A stretch of 47,890 nucleotides of DNA. Source: Nemertoderma westbladi. Lineage: Eukaryota > Xenacoelomorpha > Nemertodermatida > Nemertodermatidae. Below the pieces are notes generated by a model, which did not search any database, was not told where the DNA came from, and saw nothing but the letters and a program-made list of their open reading frames with translations. Shown here piece by piece: positions 10,899-21,439 of this stretch. Where the stretch lies: NCBI GenBank assembly GCA_032718475.1, contig JAUCBJ010007197.1, positions 1 through 47,890 of the forward strand, read 5' to 3'. The first letter of the stretch is position 1. Every line of letters begins with the position of its first letter. The position numbers were made by a program, and so were the translations under genes.

Positions 10899-11199
10899 CA
10901 ACATATGGAGTGGGTGTGTGACTCTATTATTTTATATTATTTTATTATTTTTATATTTCTGTATGTATTACTATGTAATTTTATTATAATCGTTTTCTTT
11001 AATTTTATTCAGTAGAATGTTATTTTAGCGATTATTTAGTAGATTAGTGCAATATATATTCGCGTTTATTACTTAATTACGTATATATTATATTTAATGC
11101 GACGGCAAGAAATAATTCTTTTTCTCTTTCCTTACTGTCCGTATCATATTATAAATACGTGACTACAGTAAGATGAAATGTCCGTACTTATTAAAGTAC

Positions 11200-11205
11200 A
11201 ATAAA
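11200..11205 (+). promoter_or_regulatory. Possible polyadenylation signal AATAAA
   Basis: AATAAA about 300 bp after the Gag-protease stop in AT-rich sequence. In LTR elements the functional signal is normally in the LTR, so this may be chance. Confidence 0.25.
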
Positions 11206-11439
11206 GCCACTACTATATTTAAGTATTATTGGTAGGCAGAGTATTAGGAATGCAAAGTTCAGATCCTCGTGTCTCGGCTAAACCAAGCTCTGGGTAGACC
11301 TTGGAAACGACTTGCCTCTTCACACTGACATTGCTTCGTGCGATATTGCTCTCATACCGTATATAATAATACATATAGTAGCGTGATGTCCCTCTAACAG
11401 TAGCGTAAAACGCACATAAATCTGTTAAACCTTTTGACC

Positions 11440-11760
11440 ATCTGTAATTCTAGTCGATTAAGATATCGCGGCACCCACCGATATACTTGAAAGACAAATT
11501 ATAGAATCAGTGGTTAACGTCCCCAGACAAGTTCTGGAATAAATCGGTGCCCATCTCAAATATTAATTATTTAATATTTGCAAATCTAATAAATCAAAAT
11601 CTGTAAAATTCAGATCCTTCAACAATTCTAGTCAATTAAGATATCGTAGCATTTACCGATATTCTTAAAAAGACAATTGTCATAGAATTAAGGATCTTGT
11701 GTCCCCAGACATATTCTAGAATCAAAATATGTCCATTTAATTATTAAATAATAAAATTTC
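11440..11760 (+). repeat. Diverged ~170-bp direct duplication
   Basis: Two copies of a block containing AATTCTAGTC-ATTAAGATATCG, CCGATAT-CTT, GTCCCCAGACA and TTCT-GAAT (starting about 11446 and 11623), perhaps 75% alike. Non-coding. It lies between the Gag-protease stop and the small downstream ORFs. Confidence 0.75.
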
Positions 11761-12553
11761 AGGGAATAATTTAAATTCATGCCTTTTAATGAATTTAATA
11801 AATTGCCATTTTTACGCAATTTATAACATTCCCAAAATTCCATTAATTAATAGATCACGGGAGCGGAGATTTATCTTATTATGCGTATGAGTGTGCGAAA
11901 GTCTCCCAAACATAGTCAATAGCCGATAAAATTCATAAAGTCATGTATAAAACAGAGCATTGATCATTAAAGAATTACTATTAAATAACATCCCAGATCT
12001 GTATGCATTGGAATTACCCTAATTCTACCGCTAGCTTTGCATAATGTCACCATAGCAACAACCACGCTAGAATTAGAATTGAGTTAAAAGAACAATAGAA
12101 AGCTTGTCCCATTGAATAGCATAGGGAATAAATAGCGCACTGCTAGTATCCAAGGATACATAATAATACAGTGACATTCTGGAAGGCATTGACTAACGGA
12201 CAAGTGACCCGAGTGTGTGTAATTTGTGACAAGTTGTGTGTGTGGTATTTGTGAGTTTATAGGCGAATGTTACTACTAAGGTGTGTTTACAGTAGCGAGT
12301 CGCAATTGTGAAAGTAACCCTAACTCTCCAGTAAGAACCTGAGGTGCATCTAAGCCTTTGGGACGGACAGTCGAGTGACTTGTGCCGGTTGTCGTTGTCG
12401 TTGTGCGGCTACGTCGTTGGCGAAAGTACAGCGGCGACGACACATCGGCGCTGAGGATCTCGTACTGTCCGGGGGTTGATTGGGGTAGGCAGCGACGCCC
12501 GCTCGCCTAAATATAAACTCATTATAATATGGATAAACTCATATATAGCAGAT

Positions 12554-12857
12554 ATGACGGAGTTGATAGAAGATGGTCTTAGTATCGGGGAGCGATATAC
12601 TCTACTTTTACAAGCGTTTGTTGATAGCTTAATACGCGGCGACGTTAGTCCAACTGCTGCGGAGGACGATGGTCGTTATATCGAACCGCCAATGTCCCAA
12701 GAGCAGCTCGCGCGAGTTGGACTATAGAAAATTCGCTGCTCGATATACGCAGCGTAATGGTACGTATATGGTCTTCTTAACTACTGGTCATCCTATCGAT
12801 TTACATAATACGGACTATGTCGACTATATATCCTGCCCAGCGGAGTCGGAACCATAA
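12554..12857 (+). pseudogene. Unidentified small ORF pair with a likely frameshift
   Basis: Reading from ATG 12554 gives 57 codons (MTELIEDGLSIGERYTLLLQ...). A second frame open from about 12669 to 12857 continues with similar composition after the first stops. The pair overlaps near 12700 and could be one ORF broken by a one-base shift. I recognise no domain. It lies between the Gag-protease ORF and the 3' LTR, where LTR elements sometimes carry an extra ORF. Coding status is uncertain. Confidence 0.3.
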
Positions 12858-13664
12858 ACTGAAATTCGAATGCGAAAATTCTATTCGAAATCGACTCGAA
12901 AGAAAAGACATTAAAGAAACAAATAAACGCGGTAACTCCAACATATATTTGGAATTCTTGATAGAAGCATTGTAACAACAAATAAATATCATCCGCGTTT
13001 CCCCTACCAGACGTGCGTCTTTGGTATTATTACGGTAAATGCCCTAGACCCAACTAATAAACGGAAAGACATAAACATCCACGGAAACGTTGTGTTAAAC
13101 ACAGTTGTGCTCGTTATATTTACTGGAGTTTCGAGCGAAACTTGTTTGACGTATCACCTATGCTCACTCGGCTCGAACGATCCTGGAGTAAACCTACGAT
13201 CAGAGTCCCGGAATACTCGGTCAAACCTCCTCATTCCTTAGTTGGACCTCAGACCTGCGATCCTGGTGGTGTCGCGGATCCTCGCGGACTGTATTCACTG
13301 TTCAAAGATCTAGTGCTACCCTAACAATTAATCGGTAACACTCCGACAGTGATTTCTAGCTAGCCGCCCATCTTACCTAGCCGGATTGTGACGCGGACAC
13401 CTAATATCACTATCCAACCGTATGGTCGTCCCGTTTAACGCGATACAACCCTTCATCAAGGTGAAGGAGAGCGTTGTACGAAACGAGTTAAACGCTATTC
13501 TATAAAGATCAAAAAAGAAACCTGCGTTTGTTCAGATAAACGTAAGTTATAACAGTAAGTCCAATCGATAAACGAATTGGCCTTATCTCAGTTCGATTGG
13601 GAAATCTCGAATCTCTAAGAAGATATCAAGCTTAGAAAACCCTATTCTCTGCGAGAGTTTTGGA

Positions 13665-13883
13665 TGAACGTATCCAGCTACGAGCGGAGGAAAATCAGCT
13701 CGAGGAGAAGCATATCGAAACGGCGGATACCCCGACCATAATCCTACACCTTCTGATGCAATCATATTGCACCCTTCACCCAGGATTTATAGCCCTCCTA
13801 GTAAAGTGGCTCGCCCCAAAGAGAAAAGGACTCTTGCTAGCCTCAAAAAACTGCGTAAACGCCGTCTGCGTAAGAAAGACTAA
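13665..13883 (+). other. Open frame with strongly basic tail before the 3' LTR
   Basis: A 72-codon frame without a Met follows a TGA and ends with RKRRLRKKD, preceded by many Ser/Pro/Lys. It could be the last exon or the broken end of an accessory ORF; the Arg/Lys tail would fit nucleic-acid binding or a nuclear signal. It stops about 80 bp before the 3' LTR. Chance cannot be excluded. Confidence 0.3.
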
Positions 13884-13953
13884 CTGTTTAGAGTATCTTT
13901 ATATTTTAGAAACTGTGATTTGTTATATTTTATAGACTTAAATCCCATTTTCT

Positions 13954-13961
13954 GGGAGCGG
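13954..13961 (+). promoter_or_regulatory. Polypurine tract of the BEL/Pao-type element
   Basis: GGGAGCGG directly before the TG of the 3' LTR, the expected site for plus-strand DNA priming. It is short and has one C. Confidence 0.6.
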
Positions 13962-15574
13962 TGTAAAAGCTTTTGCGTAATTAGCCGGTTATTATCCCCG
14001 TAAAGTACTCTGTGGTTGGTTTACCAGGCATAAAAAGGCCGTGTCCTTGCTGTACTGGTGTTTTGGAGGACATAAAAGCCATTTCTTCTGTATTTGTACT
14101 TTAGAGGACATAATCTGCAATTTCGTGACGTAAAAGCTCGATACTCTTGAAAACAGTGTCGCTACCATGACGACGGCTAACGGCTGATATTGCCACGTTG
14201 CCCCATAGCCCTGCTTTCTGTATCTGCCAATAGGATTTGAGTTGGTTTTGATTTTGACCTATCACAGATCTACTGAACTGAATTTCCTATCTGTATGCTC
14301 ATTCTCTGTGGTGGGTGAGATCTTTGTAGAATAAGGGTAGCTGGTATTCTTATAGTTATTCTTATCAGTTTTTAGTGTTGTTGGTGATTCTAAGCCAGGA
14401 AGAACGGCTTTAGCCCTACACTAGTAGGCTTAATTATAAGGACATATATCCGTTACTAACCAGTTCCCCCCAGTCGCTAGAATACTCTAAAAAGGGGATC
14501 TATAATTCGAATAGCGCAAGCTACCGGCTGATTGGCTGATTCGCTGTGCGAAGGGATCTGGGCTACGTTTGATTGTCCAACCAGCTTGGGAAAGTATCTG
14601 CCAATAAGATTTGAGTTGATTTTGATTTCGACCTATCACAGATCTACTGAACTGAATTTTCCTATCTGTATGCTCTTTCTCTGTGTTGGGTGGAAGCCTT
14701 TGTAAATAAGGTTATTCTTATCAGTTTTCAGTGTTGTTGGTCTTTCTTTCCTGAGCCAGGAGAGAACGGCTTGTAAATATTTTGTGCTTTTCTGTTTTAG
14801 TCTAACACTAGTAGGCTTAATTATAAAGGGCATATATCCGTTATCAAACTGACAACAAAACAAACCAAACAATCCACACTGAATCACTGTGCATACTTTT
14901 ATATTGTTATACTGCTATTTACTGTCAGTTCTTCATAATATGGTTGATGAATTATTATATTTGGAATAACGATAAATAACCCCGAAACCCAATATTCTTG
15001 ATATACCGAAAGTAAGAGAGAAAGGTTACATATAACGATTGTGACTTATGTTAAAGTGGTTTGAAGTGAATCTAATGTTATTTGATAGACCCTACATGAG
15101 TCGGTCCGTGTTCCTTTTATATATAACTAAAATCAGTGAAGATCGGCAGATCAGTGTGCAGTATTGTGCAGCATTGTGTATGAGTGATCCTGATAACGAA
15201 GCATTTCCTAAAGAATGCGCCATATATGTGAATTATAACTAAGCCATATCGTTGTGAGTAGTTTAAGTCATAACTCTGTTTGTATAGATAAAGCGCCACG
15301 TCCTAAAGGAACTGTTAATATTCCCCGAAGGTGAATAATATTGTCAGAGATTATATAATACTGTCAGTCGAATAATACATTAAGCTTACATAGCAATAAG
15401 ATTAAGCCGTCGAACCCAATCTCCCGGGTATATCCAGCGGGTGAATGATCGCGCACAGATTGGTTTCGACTAGTGTAGTGAATTAAATACTTGTCATAGA
15501 CTAAAAGTGATTTATTATCTAGAAGACATCATAATTTGGCGGGTTAAACTGCCAAAGGTCTGAAAGCGCGAACA
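13962..15574 (+). repeat. 3' LTR with an extra internal block
   Basis: Starts TGTAAAAGC and ends GCGAACA like the 5' LTR. It carries an additional ~390 bp (14456 to about 14840). Most of that block (from 14594) is a diverged second copy of the adjacent 14222-14455 segment, recognisable by CTGCCAATA-GATTTGAGTTG and ACCTATCACAGATCTACTGA. Either the 3' LTR keeps an ancestral duplication that the 5' LTR lost by recombination, or the two LTRs come from different subfamily copies. Confidence 0.9.
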
Positions 15575-15589
15575 AGATGCTGGCTTAAC

Positions 15590-16680
15590 AAAAATATTTT
15601 GCTACCACCATGCAATCCACAATTGACAAGCCCAATGCAGGGTGCATTAAGAATGCTATGCCGGTTTATCAACAAAGATTCACCGCCACAACTCCCTATC
15701 CCCATGACTTTCGCGAGACTATTCGCATCTAAAAAACCAGTGTCCTTTAAGAGGCGTCTCTCAAAAATCATGGGCTGTCCACCATGCTTATTTTCTCCAT
15801 GCGGCTGCCAAAGCACAAGATTGTACACTGCACAGGCTGGTCCTCATTGCGAAAACAATCTCCGGCAAAGCGGAGGCGGCTTTGTTCAAGTGTCAGCTTG
15901 GGGGAACCAATGAGACACCTCCAATGTTATATAGTGTCTGGTTGGTGATGTGTGAGCATTGTACTTGACACAATGAACCCAGCGTAGCATTCTTGTGAAT
16001 GTACCATCTAGAGATTTGGTGTCCTCAGCAGTTAGAGCCCAGCATGGACTCCCATAGAGGAGTACTGGGACTATTGCTGCTCTAAATAATCGGACCTTAA
16101 GTTCCCGATTAATTCTCTGTGACTCCCAAATCCTGGAAAGTCTATTCAAGGCTGCCCATGCCTTTCCCTTACTTTTTTCGAAGGTCCTCACCTGACTTCT
16201 GGATCCATGATCCCAAGTAACAGAAGTCGTCCACATGCACAAGCATACCATCCTTTGAGCTTATGCACATACGATCACGATCAGATATTTCCTTTCACCC
16301 AATCATCATTATGATGATCTAAGGACATTAGTAGAACATAGTCAACCACAATTATGAACAAGAATGGCGCAAGTGTGTCACCCTGGAGGACTCCTCATAA
16401 CATTTCGAATGGTTCTGTGTCACCGTCAACAGTAGTAGCAATAGCAAAAATAGTACAAATGTCTTCGAACCATCTTACTAATCTGATTGCTGCAATAATT
16501 TCATCAGGAATCCAATATAATGAAAGTATGCTGAACATACGTGAGCGAGAGACTGAATCAAAGGGCTTGACGAAGTCAACAAAGCTAACAGCCAGATGTC
16601 TGTCTTTCTTTTTTGACAACTCTTCAATTATCCTTCTAAGTGAAAAAATGGGCTATATGGTCCCCACGACCTTTATATGG
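15590..16680 (-). pseudogene. LINE (non-LTR retrotransposon) fossil: RT remnant and C-terminal domain
   Basis: Minus-strand translation gives an RT fragment at about 16395-16619 (FVDFVKPFDSVSRSRMFSIL, the palm motif with a changed Asp-Ala context) and the C-terminal domain at about 15550-16251 (LLYGSPCWALTAEDTKSLDG; VLWQPHGENKHGGQP). The same family appears in plus orientation at 29850-30515 and 37780-38345, which makes the reading secure. Several frames are needed, so it is dead. LINEs of this kind copy themselves by target-primed reverse transcription; this copy encodes nothing functional. Confidence 0.8.
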
Positions 16681-16689
16681 AACCCAAAT

Positions 16690-16925
16690 CATCTCCAGCT
16701 AAACTCACAACTGATTGAACATCGTCAATTACACTCTCCACCGGTTGAATATCTTCAGTTACACTCACTACCGATTTAATATTTCCAGTTACAGTACACT
16801 CACTACCAGTTGAACATCTCCAGTTACACTCAGTACTGGTTGAGCATCTTCAGCTACACTCACTACCGGTTGAACATCTCCAGCTACACTCACTACCGGT
16901 TGAACATCTCCAGTTACTTTCTTTA
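16690..16925. repeat. 30-bp minisatellite
   Basis: About eight imperfect copies of CAGCTACACTCACTACCGGT plus TGAACATCTC. The last two complete copies are identical and spaced 30 bp. It sits between an inverted pair of LINE fragments. Confidence 0.85.
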
Positions 16926-17078
16926 GACACATCTCAAAGGACACTATCCTTGAAGATGCGGATGATCTAGCAAATGTCATGGGTGATAGGGAGTTGTGGC
17001 GGCGCAATTTTGTGGACAAGCTGGCACAGCATTCTTAAAATGCACCTGCAATGCAGCCTGCCGATCCTAGTAATAGTA
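16921..17078 (+). pseudogene. LINE 3' end fragment with (TAG)n-like tail
   Basis: The sequence encodes the last part of the LINE C-terminal domain (DDLANVMGDRELWRRNF, with CPAQHS-like ending). It ends with GCCGATCCTAGTAATAGTAG, the tail seen at the other copies of this family. Confidence 0.75.
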
Positions 17079-17509
17079 GTGTAAATGGATGCCCCATTAT
17101 CCTATCATATTGTAGCAAACGGGCATTTTCGGTGTTTTATCAGAACGAATCATTAAAAGTCCCTCTGAGATTTAACTAATAAGAAACCCCCTAATATCTA
17201 ATTTAAGGGGTTTTATCAGAAATTAAATCCCATATTGCAGTATTGATGGTGCTAAAACAGAGTTTTTTCCTACTTAGGGGGTTTTAGACGGGATCTTATT
17301 TTGCTTTTTTAGCTTTTTTGGCCTCTAGCTTTCTTAGCTGTTTTATTAGCAGCAGCTTGCTCTAGTGGTGACATTCCTGGGCTTCCAATTAGGTAGCCCT
17401 AGTTCGATCCCTAGATGGTGCAGCACTATTTGGGCACAGTCCTTTAAATGCTGCAGCCTAGCCCAACCCCGGCTTTCATCCTTCAGTGGTCGATAAATGG
17501 GAACCAAGG
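17079..17509. other. Non-coding stretch with a short inverted repeat
   Basis: No ORF. AAACCCC at 17184-17190 pairs with GGGGTTT at 17207-17213 across an AT-rich loop. A related GGGGGTTTT recurs near 17277. Confidence 0.45.
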
Positions 17510-18135
17510 CAACTTGGAAAACAGAGTGGAAGGGTTTACTGTGGAAGATCACCCATGGTGGTGAACAGGCATTCTTAGGAAACAGAGTGGAAGGGTTTAC
17601 TGTGGAAGATCACCCATGGTGGTGAACAGGCATTCCTTTAGGAAACAGAGTGGAAGGGTTTATGTGGAAGATCACCCATGGAGGTGAACAGGCATTCCTT
17701 TAGGAAACAGAGTGGAAGGGTTTACTGTGGAAGATCACCCATGGTGGTGAACAGGCATTCTTAGGAAACAGAGTGGAAGGGTTTACTGTGGAAGATCACC
17801 CATGGTGGTGAACAGGCATTCCTTTAGGAAACAGAGTGGAAGGGTTTATATGGAAGATCACCTATGGTGGTGAACAGGCATTCCTTTAGGAAACAGAGTG
17901 GAAGGGTTTACTGTGGAAGATCACCCATGGTGGTGAACAGGCATTCTTAGGAAACAGAGTGGAAGGGTTTACTGTGGAAGATCACCCATGGTGGTGAACA
18001 GGCATTCTTAGGAAACAGAGTGGAAGGGTTTACTGTGGAAGATCACCCATGGTGGTGAACAGGCATTCCTTTAGGAAACAGAGTGGAAGGGTTTATATGG
18101 AAGATCACCTATGGTGGTGAACAGGCATTCCTTGG
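17510..18135. repeat. 61-64-bp tandem array, about ten units
   Basis: Each unit reads ACAGAGTGGAAGGGTTTA, then GTGGAAGATCACCCATGGTG, then GTGAACAGGCATTC. Units differ mainly by presence of CTTT before AGG and by ACTG versus A after GGGTTT. These variants alternate in a higher-order pattern, so blocks of units were copied together. The array contains no open frame of interest. Confidence 0.92.
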
Positions 18136-18377
18136 CTTAACGAGTCTAAAAGATTCTCCCATTCATTTTGCTTTTTCCTCCGTTAATAACGGAGAAGTTA
18201 ACCGTTAATAACCGTTAATGAATATTAATACGTAGTAGAGAAAATGAATATTGATACCTCGCAGAGAGTAAGAGGGATAATATTGTAATAATAAGAATTA
18301 AACATTGGTTCTTCCAGGTTTGGTGGTTTCAGTCGATCTCGATACGCCATTAATTTATAATTAAGTTTTTACACCGT
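18136..18377. other. AT-rich spacer
   Basis: No gene seen between the tandem array and the LRR gene. Contains a short direct repeat around CCGTTAATAACGG. Confidence 0.5.
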
Positions 18378-19620
18378 TTATAAAATATACCACGTATTAC
18401 CTGCGCGATATTCCATATTGGAGCGGTAATACCGACGGTTGCAGCTCAAATACACGATATGGAAGTTTCTTAGACCTTCGACGAGATTTCCCGATGCGAA
18501 TATATTTTCCATATCGAGTCGCACCTGTTCTTTAGTCAGCATGAAGATAGGATGTGTAAATCGGTTAGAGTAAGGAAAGAGCTTAATCGAGAGATTAGTC
18601 AAGGAAGGAGGGCTGAGCAGGACCTTTTTAAGAGAACTGTAAGACAGAGTTATAGTAAGAGATTCCACAGATGTCATTTGATGAAGATCCTCTTCTGGGG
18701 GTGCTACGTTCATTTCATGAAGGTCCTCTTCTGGAGGCACTATGCTACTATAAGTATTTATAGTCAGTTCCTTTACATTTGGGAACATTTTGGGACCTAA
18801 ATCAACCAATGAAACTTGGGAATTTATAAATCGAACGTTGATGACCTGAACCAGAACGACTCCTCGGTTAACGGCTTCCGAAATAAATTGATCCATATCG
18901 CATTTATCAAAAGTTAAAAACGTTAAGTTAGGGAATCCGCAAAGTTGTTGCAGTAGTTCGCGTTCAAGGTGTGATTGATTCCGATGGCACCAAATCCTAT
19001 TCCATTCTAAATTGAAGTATAAACTCTCAGCTGTATACTTGCAGTAAGGAAGAAGCATGCCTTTAATAAGTTTGTCAGTGGCAGAGACATCAGGTTCGGT
19101 ATCAGAAAGATCGACAGAATTTTCATTATGGGTCTTCCATTCTTTTGAATAGCACTGTAAGGTAAAATCAATGAAACGGAAGTTTGTATCGGATGGGTGT
19201 AAATCGCGCTGAAGTAAATTAATTAGTAGTTCTATTGTTTTCTCAGTGTCAGTGACGATAGAAACTTGGGGTAATAATTCCTGTAAGTTAATCAGATCAG
19301 CGACGGATATTTCGTTACATTTAGAGATGTCCAAAGTCCGCAATCTTTCAAGTGTTTTAAGACTGCAAAGACCGGCGAATGTAACATCGGATTCTGGAAC
19401 ACATAATGTTACTAGGCTGGGGCAGCATATTGCGCAATAGCCTCAATTGTATCGTCATTTACTGCCAATATAGTCTTTAGAGTAGTGAGTTCAGGGAAAT
19501 CAACCATGTTCGCGGGATTAAAACCCATTTCGGACATGGTAATGGAGTTGCTGCCAGATTCCAGCTTTACTCCACCAAGATCCAAAACTCTCAATCCTTG
19601 TGACATTTCCGGGACCCATT
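18378..19620 (-). pseudogene. Leucine-rich-repeat protein gene, frameshifted or partial
   Basis: Two minus-strand frames abut. 19606-19412 encodes a segment with LRVLDLGGVKL, and 19343-18378 encodes 321 residues with LRTLDISKC, LTFLTFDKCDM, VKELTI, SVESLTI and LTNLSIKL. These are irregular leucine-rich repeats of the kind in cytoplasmic adaptor proteins; the spacing recalls the ZYG11/ZER1 family, but I would not insist. The second frame is open upstream through 19343-19430 (CCPSLVTLCV...), so the two join if one base is gained or lost near 19430. That is a frameshift, an assembly error or a tiny intron. An AG acceptor-like site lies just upstream of the first frame (about 19635). It is the only host-like gene I see. 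Confidence 0.6.
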
Positions 19621-19706
19621 CAAAACTTTCTGACTACTAACTTTATCTAGCTTTCTATTTATTTTATTATTTAATTATTTTTATTATTTATTTTTAATTA
19701 AATACT

Positions 19707-19738
19707 GGTGGGAAGGGCGTCTCGCCCTCATTCCCACC
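19707..19738. repeat. Strong hairpin at the 3' end of element A
   Basis: GGTGGGAAGGGCG (19707-19719) pairs with CGCCC and TTCCCACC (19723-19738), loop TCT, with a 3-base bulge. It lies about 25 bp beyond the stop of the last ORF (minus sense) next to a purine-rich GAGGGGGGTGGGA. Confidence 0.75.
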
Positions 19739-19762
19739 CCCCTCAGTCCAAATATTGGACGA

Positions 19763-20365
19763 CTAATCTCTAAGCTGCCCCTCGATCTTCCATCGATTCT
19801 TCCATGAGGCACTGTCCCGCTGTCCCCCTGTGCGTCCTCTTATCTGACGACCCACTTTCCTCGCCAGTTCCAACTCACCAGGAATTGGCTCTCCCTCTTC
19901 CGCGACCCTAAAGTCGGGTCTCTCCGCCGCCTTCTTAACTTCCTGATCTCCTGGCAGCAGAATGCCACCCTTCATCTGGTCTCCCGGCGGCAGAATGAAA
20001 GGAAATCGGAAGAATAGATAGAACAGGACGAACAATAGTAATCCTACCCCTCTCCATCCTGTCTTCTTACTCGACCTCCCCCTTGTCGGTATGCCTCTCA
20101 ACCGGACCGGCGTCTCTTCCGGACACTCTTCTGAACACTCCTCCGGACACTCCTCCAGACTATTGTCCTCCTGACACTCCACCGGACACTCCTCCGGTTT
20201 GTCCTCTGAACATCTCGCCGTCCGCTCCTCTCCATCTCCATACCGATACTTGCTGGGAAATCCATTCTCCTCCGCCCACTCTCTTACTTCTACTTCCACA
20301 TCTGGCTTATCTACCGTTTCTGGTCTCTCTTCTGCGTCCTCTGCGTCTACGGTGCCTGGTAACAT
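19763..20365 (-). CDS. Small membrane-protein ORF with Cys/Glu repeats, element A
   Basis: A 200-codon frame from ATG 20365. The N-terminal half is acidic with repeated EECP/ECSEECPEE units giving regularly spaced cysteines; a single hydrophobic segment (VGLLLFVLFYLFFRFPFIL) follows; the C-terminal half is basic. It starts 55 bp after the protease frame ends, on the same strand. The layout (Cys-rich part, one membrane span, basic tail) is that of a single-pass membrane protein, and an env-like or accessory role can be imagined, but I recognise no family. Low-complexity coding by chance in GC-rich DNA is the main alternative. Confidence 0.4.
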   Translation of the reverse strand: MLPGTVDAEDAEERPETVDKPDVEVEVREWAEENGFPSKYRYGDGEERTARCSEDKPEECPVECQEDNSLEECPEECSEECPEETPVRLRGIPTRGRSSKKTGWRGVGLLLFVLFYLFFRFPFILPPGDQMKGGILLPGDQEVKKAAERPDFRVAEEGEPIPGELELARKVGRQIRGRTGGQRDSASWKNRWKIEGQLRD

Positions 20366-20419
20366 GCACCCTGATGTCTCTGCATCACTCTGGATGGAAT
20401 CTTGGTTTTAACTGGGCCG

Positions 20420-21439
20420 CTAAGCGTCCATCCGAACGGCGTGAGGATCGCCATCTGGGTCCCGCTGCCTGTCTTCGCCGAAGACCGTCTGTGTTCTCTC
20501 GTGGGCCATCGGGCAGTCCATTCCTACTATAATGGATACCTTCCTAACGTCCACCTCTGGTATTGAGAAATCGATACCGTCCAGGAATGTATATTGTTCG
20601 ACTTCGATGTTGGTTGGTCGCCTGGCATTGATATTTATCGACTCTATCACCTGGATGGGGTCGATCGTCGCCCCATAGTCGCATCCCGGTGCTATCGCTG
20701 ATATCTTGCACCGCCCTGTCCTCATCTCCAGGACCTCATCCTTACTTGAGACGGTAGTTACCGCCATTCTATTCGGCCTCGTCTTTAGCCCTATCTCTTC
20801 GGCCACCCAGTTCTCCACCAGCGTGAAGGCTGCTCCGCTGTTGACCAGCATTAATATCGTCACTGATCGACCGCCCTCTCCTGATATCTTCACTGGTACT
20901 ACCCCGAGTAGTACTTTTCTCTTGTTTCTTGCCATTGTTGTGCTTGTAGCCATTGTTTGGCCTCCAGTCTCGGACTCTCCAACTGCTGTTTCTCTACACT
21001 CTCCGGATCTGTGTCCATCTACCACACATCGATGACATAGTCCGTTTGCGTCTGTGTAGGCTATACGATCTTGTTTGGGCAACGCTTGCCAGTGCTTACA
21101 ACTCATGGTCTTATGGGTTCCGTCCCGATGTAATTGACATTCGAATCCTGGATTATAGCATTCCCTATATAGTCCTTCATGTATCGCGCATAGGTTTATA
21201 TCTACCGATTTAGTGTTTCGGTTGTCTGTACTCGGCCTACTGGGTATGTTGGGATTATGTTTATTTGTGGTGTTATTTTCTTTCTGTTCCTGCCACGGTG
21301 TGGCCCTACTCCCAGCTAACTGTGGGCTTGTAGCCCCCTGTGTGGCCGCGTGTGGTAACGACTGTCTTACTCTCGGGAATGGATCTGCAGGATTGTGTTC
21401 GTGTTTAGGCCTGTTGTATTCGGTCTTTGGCGCTAGACT
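20420..21439 (-). pseudogene. CCHC zinc knuckles and aspartic protease of element A (catalytic Asp lost)
   Basis: The frame is open from about 21439; first Met at 21106. Before and just after that Met lie Cys/His clusters (CYNPGFECQLH, GTHKTMSCKHW, GLCHRCVVDGHRSGEC) as in BEL Gag. A retropepsin-like domain follows with ILMLVNSGAAFTLVE, where families have DSG. The catalytic Asp is Asn (codon 20842-20840), a single-base change, so the protease should be inactive. The downstream VSIIVGMD block matches the second conserved protease region. It overlaps the end of the preceding Gag frame in another phase. Confidence 0.75.

Larger units (their letters stand above)
3769..15574 (+). mobile_element. 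BEL/Pao-type LTR retrotransposon lacking reverse transcriptase
   Basis: The element is bounded by two LTRs (3769-4994 and 13962-15574), both starting TGTAAAAGC and ending GCGAACA. A purine-rich tract GGGAGCGG abuts the 3' LTR, setting plus-strand orientation. The interior holds a 2.3-kb leader, a long Gag-protease ORF with remnants of RNase H and integrase, and 3 kb of 3' sequence. Apart from one block present only in the 3' LTR, the LTRs differ at only about ten sites over ~1.2 kb, so the insertion is young. No primer-binding site recognised, and the flanks (AACAT before, AGATG after) do not form a target-site duplication, so the ends may derive from recombination. Confidence 0.9.

Noticed and set aside
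17510-18135. Tandem array considered as a CRISPR
   Set aside because: The units are contiguous and have no unique spacers; the DNA is eukaryotic.
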